Part shown: positions 56,849 to 64,000 of the stretch, piece after piece
Numbering within the stretch: the stretch's first letter is position 1
How the letters are laid out: each line of letters begins with the position of its first letter
Assembly: GCF_040362915.1 (NCBI RefSeq)
Contig: NZ_AP029612.1
Span: forward strand, 1,426,001-1,490,000
Origin: Sediminibacterium sp. KACHI17
GTDB taxonomy: Bacteria > Bacteroidota > Bacteroidia > Chitinophagales > Chitinophagaceae
DNA length: 64,000 bases
Reading direction: 5' to 3'
The notes under the pieces: generated by a model
Seen by the model: only the letters and a program-made list of their open reading frames with translations
Told to the model about the DNA's origin: nothing
Databases searched by the model: none
Program-made: the position numbers and the translations under genes

Positions 56849-57973
56849 ATGAACGATACATTTCAGGAGTTGAATGACTTGATCCATGAAGGAACACAGT
56901 CACACATCACAGAAACCATCAAAGAACAAAAAAGAAAAGAAGCCACTTTAAAAGCCAGAGAACTGGAGAAAAAATTTACCGGAACATTTTTATGGATCCA
57001 GTGTAAGAAAGCACTAAGGACCATGGTTATGGTCATGATAAAAGCATTACATATCTGGCTCGAAAAAATATACCGCAACAGACCCACAGATCACAAACGC
57101 AACCGCACCAATGAACAACTGGAAATTTGGTGTACCGATACCCTTGATTTTATTCGCCGCCATTTCCCGGAACATTTCAATCCACATGAACCCATGCCAC
57201 ATTGTTTATGGGAAATAGCAAAAGAAAAACAAGATGCAGATTGGGAATCCTTGTCTGCCATTGCTAGAGAAAATGTATCTGAAACAGCATTGATTGCAAT
57301 ACTGCGCATGATCTACCAAAGTCAACTACACAAAACCGGCACCCACAGTTATTACCATACAGAATACTGGACAGAACTACTGTCCGTATTGCCATCCGAA
57401 CAACCCGGATTATATGAGGATACCACTACCGCAATGATCTTCACATTGATCAGGCGCAACTGCAATCACCCGCTCTTTATTCATTTTATGATAGAAAGAT
57501 GTACACTACAACTCACGGAAAACGCCAATGCCATTGAACATTGGGTCAGGTACTTACATTGGGTAGACAGAATTCCGCTGATCGATCTGATGGGAGCAGA
57601 ACCGGAACAACCATCCGTAAAAGATCAGTTGAAAGCAGCGATACAAGCGGAATTGATACATAGTCAGGAGTTAGAGAAAAAGGATATCGATAATGGAAAA
57701 ATATCGAGTCATTTATTGTTTCAAACCACACTATCCGTTTCTCAATTAGCCGCATTTTTTCGCGTGCTTATTGAGGCCGGTATTCTAACAACGGATAACA
57801 ACAAAGAATTGATGAGAGTCGTATCACAAACATTTAGAACAAGCCGAACCAACGCACCCATATCATCTCACCACCTCTATGATAAATTCTACACCCTGGA
57901 ACGCCCCGCCCTCTCCATCCTCAAAACACATATCACCACCATGCTACAAAAAACAGCCAAGCTGAGTAACTAA
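56849..57973 (+). CDS. hypothetical protein, 374 aa
   Basis: Not recognised with certainty. Soluble, without signal peptide. The N-terminal 55 residues are charged and probably helical (KEQKRKEATLKARELEKKF), followed by a hydrophobic-basic segment (WIQCKKALRTMVMVMIKALH, about 50-69). The last 85 residues (from LLFQTTLSVSQLAAFFRVL to the end) resemble the C-terminal segment of RteC-like and other Bacteroidota regulators in pattern: a helix, EAGIL-x-NNKELM, an F-TSRTNAPIS-type linker, and a YDKFYTLERPALSILKTHI end. This is a pattern match by eye only. It stands alone between repeat regions. Confidence 0.75.
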   Translation: MNDTFQELNDLIHEGTQSHITETIKEQKRKEATLKARELEKKFTGTFLWIQCKKALRTMVMVMIKALHIWLEKIYRNRPTDHKRNRTNEQLEIWCTDTLDFIRRHFPEHFNPHEPMPHCLWEIAKEKQDADWESLSAIARENVSETALIAILRMIYQSQLHKTGTHSYYHTEYWTELLSVLPSEQPGLYEDTTTAMIFTLIRRNCNHPLFIHFMIERCTLQLTENANAIEHWVRYLHWVDRIPLIDLMGAEPEQPSVKDQLKAAIQAELIHSQELEKKDIDNGKISSHLLFQTTLSVSQLAAFFRVLIEAGILTTDNNKELMRVVSQTFRTSRTNAPISSHHLYDKFYTLERPALSILKTHITTMLQKTAKLSN

Positions 57974-58674
57974 AAACCGTCATGACGACCAAATCCAGAC
58001 GACAATCGGCAGAGCGGAGACACCCCTCATAAAAATCGTCATGTTGAGCGCAGCGCAGCGAAGTCGAAACATCCCCTCACTGTTAGCAATATCCCTCTCA
58101 ACAATTGCAAACAAAAACACCGCACCACATCACCAAAACCCACACCCTACGTTTCGTGTTACCCCTCCGGGGTTGTAAAACCGATATCGTAACTTGCATC
58201 ACCCAGTAACCAGTACCTAGTACCCAGCACCCATTTCACTATCTCTCCCCTATCCCTCCACTATAAAACGACTATGGAATGACTATGTTTTCACTATCAT
58301 TCTCTTATCACGCTCTTATCTCTGTCGTAACCCTCTGCTATCATTTGTCTATGTTTTAATAGACCTTGTCAGTTACCTCTCAGTACCTGGTCAGTTACCA
58401 GTCTTAATAAAATCCTAAGAAACAGACAAATGTCGAATATCCAACTCCAAAATTGATCATTCAACATTGATCATGCTACATTTTTAAAACGCCATCTCTT
58501 TTATTGTCAACACATTATCAGGGCTGATATCAGCCTTGTCAGCCCTAATGCATGCAAGTCCAAATTAGTTTTGTTCTCGTTAACCATCCACCGGTGGCCC
58601 GTCTGCAGCGGGAAAGCATCAACACCTGATGAAAGTATCACAGGTGAATTTTTTAAAAACTTAAAAACAAAACA
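57974..58674. other. non-coding region with repeat fragments and leader of the next gene
   Basis: 57980-58080 holds arms of the palindromic family (CATGTTGAGCGCAGCGCAGC) and 58140-58180 a GTTTCGTGTTACCCCTCCGG segment also found at 56200 and 61320. A heptamer run lies at about 58197-58235. From 58240 on the sequence is a pyrimidine-rich leader (CACTATCATTCTCTTATCAC) without a gene, with two GTCAGTTACC copies near 58368 and 58390. Confidence 0.6.
58520..58546. other. hairpin in leader of the 252-aa gene
   Basis: AGGGCTGA and its exact complement TCAGCCCT (58520-58527, 58539-58546), with an alternative perfect palindrome GGCTGATATCAGCC inside. About 130 bases upstream of the start at 58675. There is no T-run; a regulatory role is possible but unproven. 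Confidence 0.45.
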
Positions 58675-59433
58675 ATGGCAGCAAAACAATTTGGTACCCA
58701 TAGGTTAAGCGGAACAGTAGGTGATGTAACCTACTCGCATACTAAATCGGGATTCAAAGCCAGACAAAAAAGCAAAGTGAATATGGCAGAACGTCAATCC
58801 GGACAACAGTTTCAGGCATGGCGCGATCATACCTCTGAGTTCGGGGTAATGACCTCAGAAGCCAGAACATTCCGCAATGCGTTCACAGACTTGAACTGGA
58901 ATATCAAAAACAAATCGTTGATCCAACAAACAGTAAAGCTGATGAATGAGATCCGCAAAACAGATACTACCAATCTACGCGGACAACGACGCGCCAGCTT
59001 TGGCGATCTCAGTATGCTGGTTGGATTTGATTTCACTGGTAGCGGAAGTATTGATAATGCCATCAATGGTGGATACTCATCAGCCTTTAATCGATTAACG
59101 GGCGTTACAGTAGCTACCATACAGCAAATGATTCCCAGACAACGTTTGAATGTACCCGCCAATGCCACCCATTTCATGTTCACATTGGGAGCAGCGGCAT
59201 TGAATTTTGAAACAGGGGAAGTGAGCAAAGTGATGGCTTCTACGCAAAAATTGTTGATCGATGATGAAGTATTGGCAGAAACCGTCTTAACAGAGACCCT
59301 GCCCACTAATAGTACCGACCCGGTGGTAATAGCACTCAAGCTGGAGTACTTCACAGAAATCAATGGCCACTTCTACCCACTCATGAGCAACGCCTCCATC
59401 AACAGCACGGTAATCCGTGTGGATCAGGGGTAA
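58675..59433 (+). CDS. conserved Bacteroidota protein of unknown function (252 aa)
   Basis: No signal peptide. The N-terminus carries the pattern GTVGDVTYSHTKSGFKARQK (about 14-33), and the C-terminal half has long beta-strand-like stretches (VALKLEYFTEINGHFYPLMS). The same general sequence is familiar from many Bacteroidota genomes as an unannotated protein, often near a DUF5675 gene and a small membrane protein, as here. The beta-rich C-terminus and small size would suit a structural or shell/tube-like protein, but that is speculation. It starts the three-gene set 58675-60376, and short-period inverted repeats separate the three genes. Confidence 0.8.
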   Translation: MAAKQFGTHRLSGTVGDVTYSHTKSGFKARQKSKVNMAERQSGQQFQAWRDHTSEFGVMTSEARTFRNAFTDLNWNIKNKSLIQQTVKLMNEIRKTDTTNLRGQRRASFGDLSMLVGFDFTGSGSIDNAINGGYSSAFNRLTGVTVATIQQMIPRQRLNVPANATHFMFTLGAAALNFETGEVSKVMASTQKLLIDDEVLAETVLTETLPTNSTDPVVIALKLEYFTEINGHFYPLMSNASINSTVIRVDQG

Positions 59434-59437
59434 GGTT

Positions 59438-59570
59438 TTGGGAAATCAGGAAATCGGGTAATCAGGAAATCGGGTAACTACATTTAACTATTAACCCCCT
59501 AAAACAAACTCCAATCCCGATAACCCGATAACCCAATCACCTGATCACCCAATCACCCAATCAAAGATCA
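59438..59570. repeat. inverted pair of short-period repeats
   Basis: G-rich run about 59438-59476 (GGAAATCAGGAAATCGGGTA) and C-rich run about 59514-59570 (CCCGATAACCCGATAACCCA) between the 252-aa gene and the DUF5675 gene. The C-rich arm reaches to within a few bases of the next start codon, so it forms most of that gene's leader. Confidence 0.85.
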
Positions 59571-59573
59571 CAA

Positions 59574-59990
59574 ATGCATCTCACCATTCATCGCACTTAC
59601 CACGATGAAGGCACGAATGGGTTGTTGACGATAGGGCCTGATAGTGATCCCTTGTGTTATACCATTGAATTGCCCTGGCGAAACAATGAGTTGAATAGGT
59701 CATGTATACCTGAAGGCACTTATGTATTGAAGAGAAGATACAGCACTAAATTTCGCTGGCACCTGCACGTTGCAGATGTACCCGGAAGGAGTTTCATACT
59801 CATTCATCCGGCCAACCATGCCCGACGCGAATTAAAAGGATGTATCGCTCCCGTACTACTCCTCACCGGCCCCGGAACCGGAGAGCAAAGTCTACAGGCA
59901 TTCAACCTGCTCATGAGTCAACTATTAGAAGCCCTAAGAAGCACCGAAACCATTCTGCTCACGGTAACAAGTGCGAAAATAAAATTGTAA
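59574..59990 (+). CDS. DUF5675 family protein
   Basis: A 138-aa protein with the family's CYTIELPWRNNELNRSCIPE (about 28-47), GTYVLKRR and ILIHPANHARRELKGCI (about 76-92) motifs. The function of the family is not known to me. The His-x-x-Asn ... Gly-Cys spacing in the last motif is reminiscent of the His...SxGC catalytic region of L,D-transpeptidases, which would fit a cell-wall role; this is only a visual analogy. It has no signal peptide. Neighbours are the 252-aa protein and a small membrane protein, together resembling a lysis-type or envelope module. Confidence 0.85.
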   Translation: MHLTIHRTYHDEGTNGLLTIGPDSDPLCYTIELPWRNNELNRSCIPEGTYVLKRRYSTKFRWHLHVADVPGRSFILIHPANHARRELKGCIAPVLLLTGPGTGEQSLQAFNLLMSQLLEALRSTETILLTVTSAKIKL

Positions 59991-59998
59991 ACGAGGGG

Positions 59999-60125
59999 AT
60001 TGGGATATCGGGTTATCAGGAAATCGGGATATCAGGTGATCGGGTAAATATTCTATAAGAAATGAACAAAAAAAATCATGCCACCCAATATCCCGATCAC
60101 CTGATATCCCGATTACCCGATCCCC
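59999..60125. repeat. inverted pair of short-period repeats
   Basis: G-rich arm about 59999-60049 (GGGATATCGGGTTATCAGGA) and C-rich arm about 60086-60125 (CCCGATCACCTGATATCCCG), directly after the DUF5675 stop and before the small membrane-protein gene. The loop is about 37 bases. Confidence 0.85.
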
Positions 60126-60142
60126 TCTTCAAAAAAAACAAC

Positions 60143-60376
60143 ATGAAAAAACTCATCCGACGCGTGCGGTCGCAGCCGCCGCCATTTTTTAGAAAGATCA
60201 GAAATATCGGATTGGTACTGACCACCATTGCCACTGCAGTAGTAACACTACCTGTAGCCTTACCCGCGATCGTGGTAACCATCTCCGGTTATGCCGCCGC
60301 AGCAGGCGCCACCGCCACCGCCATCAGTCAGCTCACACTCTATGAAGAGCCACTCGATTGGCAGGAAGAAGAATGA
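60143..60376 (+). CDS. small holin-sized membrane protein (77 aa)
   Basis: Starts at the ATG at 60143 (MKKLIRRVRSQPPPFFRKI); an in-frame ATG at 60062 would place repeat DNA inside the protein. A very basic N-terminus (about 1-22) is followed by two hydrophobic segments joined by PVALPAIV (about 25-58, rich in Ala and Val) and an acidic tail (EEPLDWQEEE). Basic N-terminus, two short helices and charged tail match the general form of holins, but no holin family can be named. It belongs with the preceding DUF5675 gene. A strong terminator follows. Confidence 0.75.
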   Translation: MKKLIRRVRSQPPPFFRKIRNIGLVLTTIATAVVTLPVALPAIVVTISGYAAAAGATATAISQLTLYEEPLDWQEEE

Positions 60377-60383
60377 TCACTCC

Positions 60384-60412
60384 CCCGCCCCAGTTTTTGG
60401 GGCGGGTTTTTT
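60384..60412 (+). terminator. intrinsic terminator after the three-gene set
   Basis: CCCGCCCC, loop AGTTTTT, GGGGCGGG (8-bp GC stem) followed by six T. It lies 8 bases after the stop of the small membrane-protein gene. Confidence 0.92.
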
Positions 60413-60414
60413 AC

Positions 60415-61312
60415 GTCACCTCGACGAAGGAGAGGTCTCACACCCCAAACAAGTATGCATAAAACAAAACAAATCTCACACAGCATAGCGGTGGGAGATT
60501 CCTCCTTCGTCGGAATGACATCCCCCGTCACCTCGACGAAGGAGAGGTCTCCCACCTCAAACAAGTATGCATAAAACAAAACAAATCTCATACAGCATAG
60601 CGGTGGGAGATTCCTCCTTCGTCGGAATGACATCCCCCGTCACCTCGACTAAAGGAGTCCGCAGGATGCCGATCGAAGCATCGGTAAGGTCTCACACCTC
60701 AAACAAGTATGCATAAAACAAAACAAATCTCACACAGCATAGCGGTGGGAGATTCCTCCTTCGTCGGAATGACATCCCCCGTCACCTCGACTAAAGGAGT
60801 CCGCAGGATGCCGATCGAAGCATCGGTAAGGTCTCACACCTCAAACAAGTATGCATAAAACAAAACAAATCTCACACAGCATAGCGGTGGGAGATTCCTC
60901 CTTCGTCGGAATGACATCCCCCGTCACCTCGACTAAAGGAGTCCGCAGGATGCCGATCGAAGCATCGGTAAGGTCTCCCACCCCAAACAAGTATGCATAA
61001 AACAAAACAAATCTCATACAGCATAGCGGTGGGAGATTCCTCCTTCGTCGGAATGACATCCCCCGTCACCTCGACGAAGGAGAGGTCTCACACCCCAAAC
61101 AAGTATGCATAAAACAAAACAAATCTCACACAGCATAGCGGTGGGAGATTCCTCCTTCGTCGGAATGACATCCCCCGTCACCTCGACGAAGGAGAGGTCT
61201 CACACCTCAAACAAGTATGCATAAAACAAAACAAATCTCACACAGCATAGTGGTGGGAGATTCTACCGATGCTTCGATCCGCATCCTGCGGACTCCTTCT
61301 TCGGAATGACAT
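60415..61312. repeat. tandem array of seven 112/142-bp palindromic units
   Basis: Units start at 60415, 60527, 60639, 60781, 60923, 61065 and 61177. Units 1, 2 and 6 are 112 bp; 3, 4 and 5 are 142 bp, the extra 30 bp being the AAAGGAGTCCGCAGGATGCC / GATCGAAGCATCGGTAAGG block. The last unit has the block inverted near its end. Each unit starts GTCACCTCGAC(G)AAGGAG and ends CTCCTTCGTCGGAATGAC, its near-inverse, around CAAGTATGCATAAAACAAAA. Arg-rich frames in it (SFRRRRNL) are artefacts. No spacer-like unique DNA is present. Confidence 0.92.
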
Positions 61313-61470
61313 GCCCTCCGTTCCGTGTTACCCCTCCAGGGTATAAAACACCCATCTCGCCACAAACGAGACCTAACACCCAACACCTAATACCCAGCAC
61401 CCAGCACCTAATCCCCAAAAATCTGATATCTGACATCTGACATCAAAAATCCTCTCTCTATCTTCGCACC
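61313..61470. other. leader region of ispF with heptamer run
   Basis: After the array, a GTTCCGTGTTACCCCTCCAG segment and a C-rich heptamer run (about 61370-61416, ACCCAACACCTAATACCCAG) lead to two TCTGACATC copies directly before ispF. No gene is supported. Confidence 0.6.
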
Positions 61471-61953
61471 ATGAACATACGTATCGGTTACGGCATAGAT
61501 TATCATCAGTTAGTAGAAAGCAGAGACCTGTTTATTGGTGGCGTGAAAATTCCGCACGACAAGGGTGCACTCGGACATAGTGATGCCGATGTGCTCTTAC
61601 ACGCTATTTGTGACGCACTACTGGGAGCAGCAGCATTGGGTGATATCGGTGTTCATTTTCCTGATACGGCTAACGAATTCAAGAACATTGACAGTAAGAT
61701 ATTACTAGCAAAAACAAAAGCTTTGATTGAAGCAGAAGGCTATCATGTCATCAACATAGACTCTACGCTCTGTCTGGAAGCACCCAAAATAAAACCCTAT
61801 GTTCCTCAAATGCAGGAAACCATAGCCGCTATTCTTGGCATCACGATCAAAGACATCTCCATCAAAGCCACCACCACCGAGAAAATGGGATTCGTAGGCA
61901 GGAAGGAAGGACTCGTTGCGCACGCGGTTTGTTTGCTGAGGGCTAATGGGTGA
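61471..61953 (+). CDS. ispF: 2-C-methyl-D-erythritol 2,4-cyclodiphosphate synthase
   Basis: A 160-aa MEP-pathway enzyme that cyclises CDP-methylerythritol phosphate to the 2,4-cyclodiphosphate. Diagnostic residues: IGYGIDYHQL with metal ligands D10 and H12, LGHSDADVLLHAICDALLGA (about 34-53) with the third metal His, and KATTTEKMGF (about 132-141). Standard trimer-forming length. It is a housekeeping gene with its own short leader; the palindromic array lies just upstream. Confidence 0.97.
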   Translation: MNIRIGYGIDYHQLVESRDLFIGGVKIPHDKGALGHSDADVLLHAICDALLGAAALGDIGVHFPDTANEFKNIDSKILLAKTKALIEAEGYHVINIDSTLCLEAPKIKPYVPQMQETIAAILGITIKDISIKATTTEKMGFVGRKEGLVAHAVCLLRANG

Positions 61954-62058
61954 TCGGGTGATTGGGTGATCGGGATATCGGGTCTAGAGAGCCGTTTACC
62001 CTAACCACAAAAAATACCCGATTACCCGATTACCTGATTACCTGATAACCCAATCACC
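61948..62058. repeat. inverted pair of short-period repeats between convergent genes
   Basis: G-rich arm about 61948-61985 (GGGTGATCGGGTGATTGGGT) overlapping the ispF stop, and C-rich arm about 62018-62058 (CCCGATTACCCGATTACCTG) abutting the porV stop. Placed to end transcription from both sides. Confidence 0.85.
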
Positions 62059-63204
62059 TTACTCCTTAGGCTCAAGACTAAATACCACACCTATCCTTAA
62101 AGTATTCGAAAGCGGATTACGTGTTACACCACTACCGGAAGGCACTAGATATGAGAAGTTGATATCCATAAAGTCTAAATGGAAACCGGCGCCTACGCTG
62201 AAATATTTTCTGTTACCACGATTCTTATTTTCATAGAAATAACCACTGCGGAAAAAGAATTGGTTATTGTAACTATACTCTGCTCCGATGGATACCTGCA
62301 GTGACTTACCAAAACCGGTTCCATCACCAAAAGACTTCATCCAACTACTCACCACACCGGTAGTTCGATAGTTGGATAGATTGGTTGAATCGGTGGTGAA
62401 ATTTCCGGTAGCTACCGGTGGTGCAGGTACCAATAGCTTATTCATATCCAGGGCAAAATTGATCTTATTGTTCTCATCCATCACTTTGGTATACGAAACA
62501 CCGATACCCAAATTGGCCGGAATAAAATCTTTGTTCCTTGCATCATTGGTGTAACCGATCTTACTACCCAAATTAGATAATACCACTCCCCAGTTAAACC
62601 CTTCTCCATCTTCATTCAAGCCATTGTGATAAAGCGACACATCACCTGCTACCGCATTACCAGCTTTATACACAACTCCTGTACCCACATCCCCTACTAC
62701 GAGTCTTGAATTGATATATCGCAATGCCACACCAATACTCATCTTCTCATTCAGCTTTCTGGAATAACCCAGATCAAAAGCAAATTCACTGGGTCTAACC
62801 GAATTCAAGACATTACCCGAAAAGTCTGTTAGTTGAATATTCCCCAAACTAAAAAAGCGAAGTGTAGAAGAGATCGCCTGCTCATTATCCAAACGGTGAT
62901 AACCGGCCATACTTGCGAGATACACATCATTCAGACCCAGATCTTTTAACCAAGGTGTATAGTTCACCGCGATCGCTGATTTACGCGGAGCAAACATCAC
63001 TTTCGATAAGTTCCAAAAAGGTGCATTGGCTTCAGGCGCAGTAGCGATCGCCACATCACCCATACCACCCGCACGTGCATCCGGAGAAATACGCAAAAAA
63101 GGAACAGCAGTAGAAACGATATTAACAGAGTCCTGTGCAATAGAAGCATAAGACAACATCAATCCAACAATGGCTGTCAGGGTTTTCTTTGAAGTAAATA
63201 GCAT
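62059..63204 (-). CDS. porV: type IX secretion outer-membrane protein PorV
   Basis: About 381 aa from the ATG at 63204 (MLFTSKKTLTAIVGLMLSYA, signal peptide ending in SIAQ); an upstream in-frame ATG at 63240 adds 12 residues before the signal. FadL-like barrel with the PorV/LptO hallmark VPFLRISPDARAGGMGDVAI followed by ANAPFWNLSKV, and the DFMDINFSYLVPSG-type end. PorV shuttles T9SS cargo from the translocon to the PorU sortase. It follows porU on the same strand, as is usual in Bacteroidota. Confidence 0.93.
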   Translation of the reverse strand: MLFTSKKTLTAIVGLMLSYASIAQDSVNIVSTAVPFLRISPDARAGGMGDVAIATAPEANAPFWNLSKVMFAPRKSAIAVNYTPWLKDLGLNDVYLASMAGYHRLDNEQAISSTLRFFSLGNIQLTDFSGNVLNSVRPSEFAFDLGYSRKLNEKMSIGVALRYINSRLVVGDVGTGVVYKAGNAVAGDVSLYHNGLNEDGEGFNWGVVLSNLGSKIGYTNDARNKDFIPANLGIGVSYTKVMDENNKINFALDMNKLLVPAPPVATGNFTTDSTNLSNYRTTGVVSSWMKSFGDGTGFGKSLQVSIGAEYSYNNQFFFRSGYFYENKNRGNRKYFSVGAGFHLDFMDINFSYLVPSGSGVTRNPLSNTLRIGVVFSLEPKE

Positions 63205-63360
63205 GAAGCAAGTTATTTTAAAAGTTCGGGATTCAAACACTGTCTAATAGATAGCTGATTGCATATAGATCATAGCATATAATAATAACAGAAACATACT
63301 ACTATATGCTATGATCTATTTGCTATAAGCTAATGCGTAAAATTCAAACCATAGAGTCAA

Positions 63361-64000
63361 TTAAAGAAGAATAAGTTGTCCGGCATGAAAAGATTTTTGG
63401 GTGCCGGATTGAACAACCATATTGTAAATATAAACAGCTTTTTGGATTTTTCGTCCGGATTCATCCCTTCCATCCCACTCTATTTCAATATTTCTGGTAC
63501 CTGCTGTATTCAGCATTTTGGAGATCCTTTTAACAAGTCTGCCGGATGACTGATAAATGTAGATATCAACTTTTAAGTCTGTATTCGGTTGATTGTGTTC
63601 AAAGGAGAAACGGGTACGGTCAAAGAACGGATTGGGGAAGTTCATCACTTTGGTGATCTTCAATTGTGATTGTTTCACCACCACATAATCCAGTATCGCT
63701 TCCGTGGAATTATTGGCACCATCCCAGGCTTTGAATCGCAATTGATGCGGACCAGCGCTTTGAACAGGCAATTGAAACTGCAGTGTACCGGATGACCAAC
63801 TGTTTCTATCCGCCACAAAAAGATCATTCAATACCCGTTGATTCCTGAACTCATTATCGATGACCAGCGTGATATCATGTCCAACCCCATTCCCCGATGT
63901 ATTGATCCCCGAACTGTCAGATAACTGAGCGATCAATAAAGGGGTTTCATGTGTCAGTCCGCCATTCTTGAATTGGAGATCATTCAGGTATAAACGAATG
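63361..64000 (-). CDS. porU: PorU C-terminal part (type IX sortase), partial at window edge
   Basis: The frame runs from the stop at 63361 to the edge of the window without interruption (first residues at the edge read IRLYLNDLQFKNGGL), so the gene continues beyond 64000. The visible region ends the gingipain-type sortase with Ig-like strands (FPNPFFDRTRFSFEH, DESGRKIQKAVYIYNM). PorU cleaves the C-terminal signal of T9SS cargo and attaches it to A-LPS on the cell surface. It is upstream of porV. The catalytic Cys/His domain lies outside the window. Confidence 0.9.
   Translation of the reverse strand, partial: IRLYLNDLQFKNGGLTHETPLLIAQLSDSSGINTSGNGVGHDITLVIDNEFRNQRVLNDLFVADRNSWSSGTLQFQLPVQSAGPHQLRFKAWDGANNSTEAILDYVVVKQSQLKITKVMNFPNPFFDRTRFSFEHNQPNTDLKVDIYIYQSSGRLVKRISKMLNTAGTRNIEIEWDGRDESGRKIQKAVYIYNMVVQSGTQKSFHAGQLILL

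Noticed and set aside
60062..60142. 27-residue N-terminal extension of the small membrane protein
   Set aside because: It encodes the short-period repeat (PDHLISRLPD) and is unlikely to be part of the protein.
60340..61069. Several overlapping - strand frames with SFRRRRNL and CCMRFVLFYAY peptides
   Set aside because: They are direct translations of the 112/142-bp palindromic array, repeated in different units, with no start signal or gene-like context.
60415..61312. Possible CRISPR array
   Set aside because: Units of 112/142 bp are tandem with no unique spacers, and no cas genes were seen.

Overview
The window looks like a chromosome segment from a Bacteroidota bacterium, most likely of the Chitinophagaceae type. 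The evidence is a type IX secretion pair at the right end (porV and the C-terminal part of porU), SLBB-domain export porins paired with Wzz-like proteins, Wzi-like outer-membrane barrels, weak Shine-Dalgarno signals, and abundant palindromic intergenic repeats. No rRNA, tRNA, CRISPR array or transposase was seen.

Layout. (A) 1-13.1 kb is a first surface-polysaccharide locus: two + strand glycosyltransferases (GT4 and WecG/TagA type), then on the - strand a Wzz-like protein, an SLBB/Wza-like porin, a WcaJ-like initiating phosphoglycosyltransferase and three Wzi-like barrels. (A/B boundary) 13.2-14.8 kb holds a cupin gene framed by two near-identical ~0.5 kb repeats. (B) 14.9-46.1 kb is one uninterrupted - strand operon of about 30 genes, with gaps of at most ~35 bp and many 4-bp ATGA overlaps. 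It opens with a second SLBB porin and Wzz. Next comes a legionaminic-acid (nonulosonate) pathway (LegB, LegC, LegH/NeuD, LegI, LegG, PtmE, LegF/PtmB, PtmF-like, PtmA-like) with an inserted sugar formyltransferase and PIG-L deacetylase, followed by an acetamidino module (PtmG/WbpG-like amidotransferase, HisH-like, HisF-like). It continues with sugar modifiers, glycosyltransferases, methyltransferases, a Wzy-like polymerase and a Wzx-like flippase, and ends with a WbpV/WbpL/WbpM-like set that would make and load the first N-acetyl-6-deoxyhexosamine. Much of 16.8-43 kb is visibly more AT-rich than its flanks, which suggests acquisition by transfer. (C) 46.4-56 kb carries nucleotide-sugar and one-carbon genes: fcl and gmd (GDP-L-fucose), metK, metF, rfbBCA (dTDP-rhamnose branch without rfbD), a UDP-HexNAc dehydrogenase, a small membrane protein and a decayed copy of the dehydrogenase NAD domain. 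(D) 56.8-60.4 kb has an unrecognised 374-aa protein and a three-gene set: an unknown 252-aa protein, a DUF5675 protein and a small holin-sized membrane protein. (E) 60.4-61.3 kb is a tandem array of 112/142-bp units, followed by ispF, porV and partial porU.

How it fits together: B would make an undecaprenyl-linked repeat unit started with a QuiNAc/FucNAc-like sugar and decorated with a modified legionaminic acid, then flip, polymerise and export it. A and C would supply a second export and assembly route plus activated fucose, deoxyhexose and uronic acid donors. The most promising undescribed chemistry is the deacetylase/formyltransferase pair placed inside a legionaminic-acid pathway that also has an amidino-forming module. 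The most promising undescribed structural DNA is the set of inverted, short-period repeats at gene ends and the 112/142-bp array. Functions are family-based inferences; no database search was possible.
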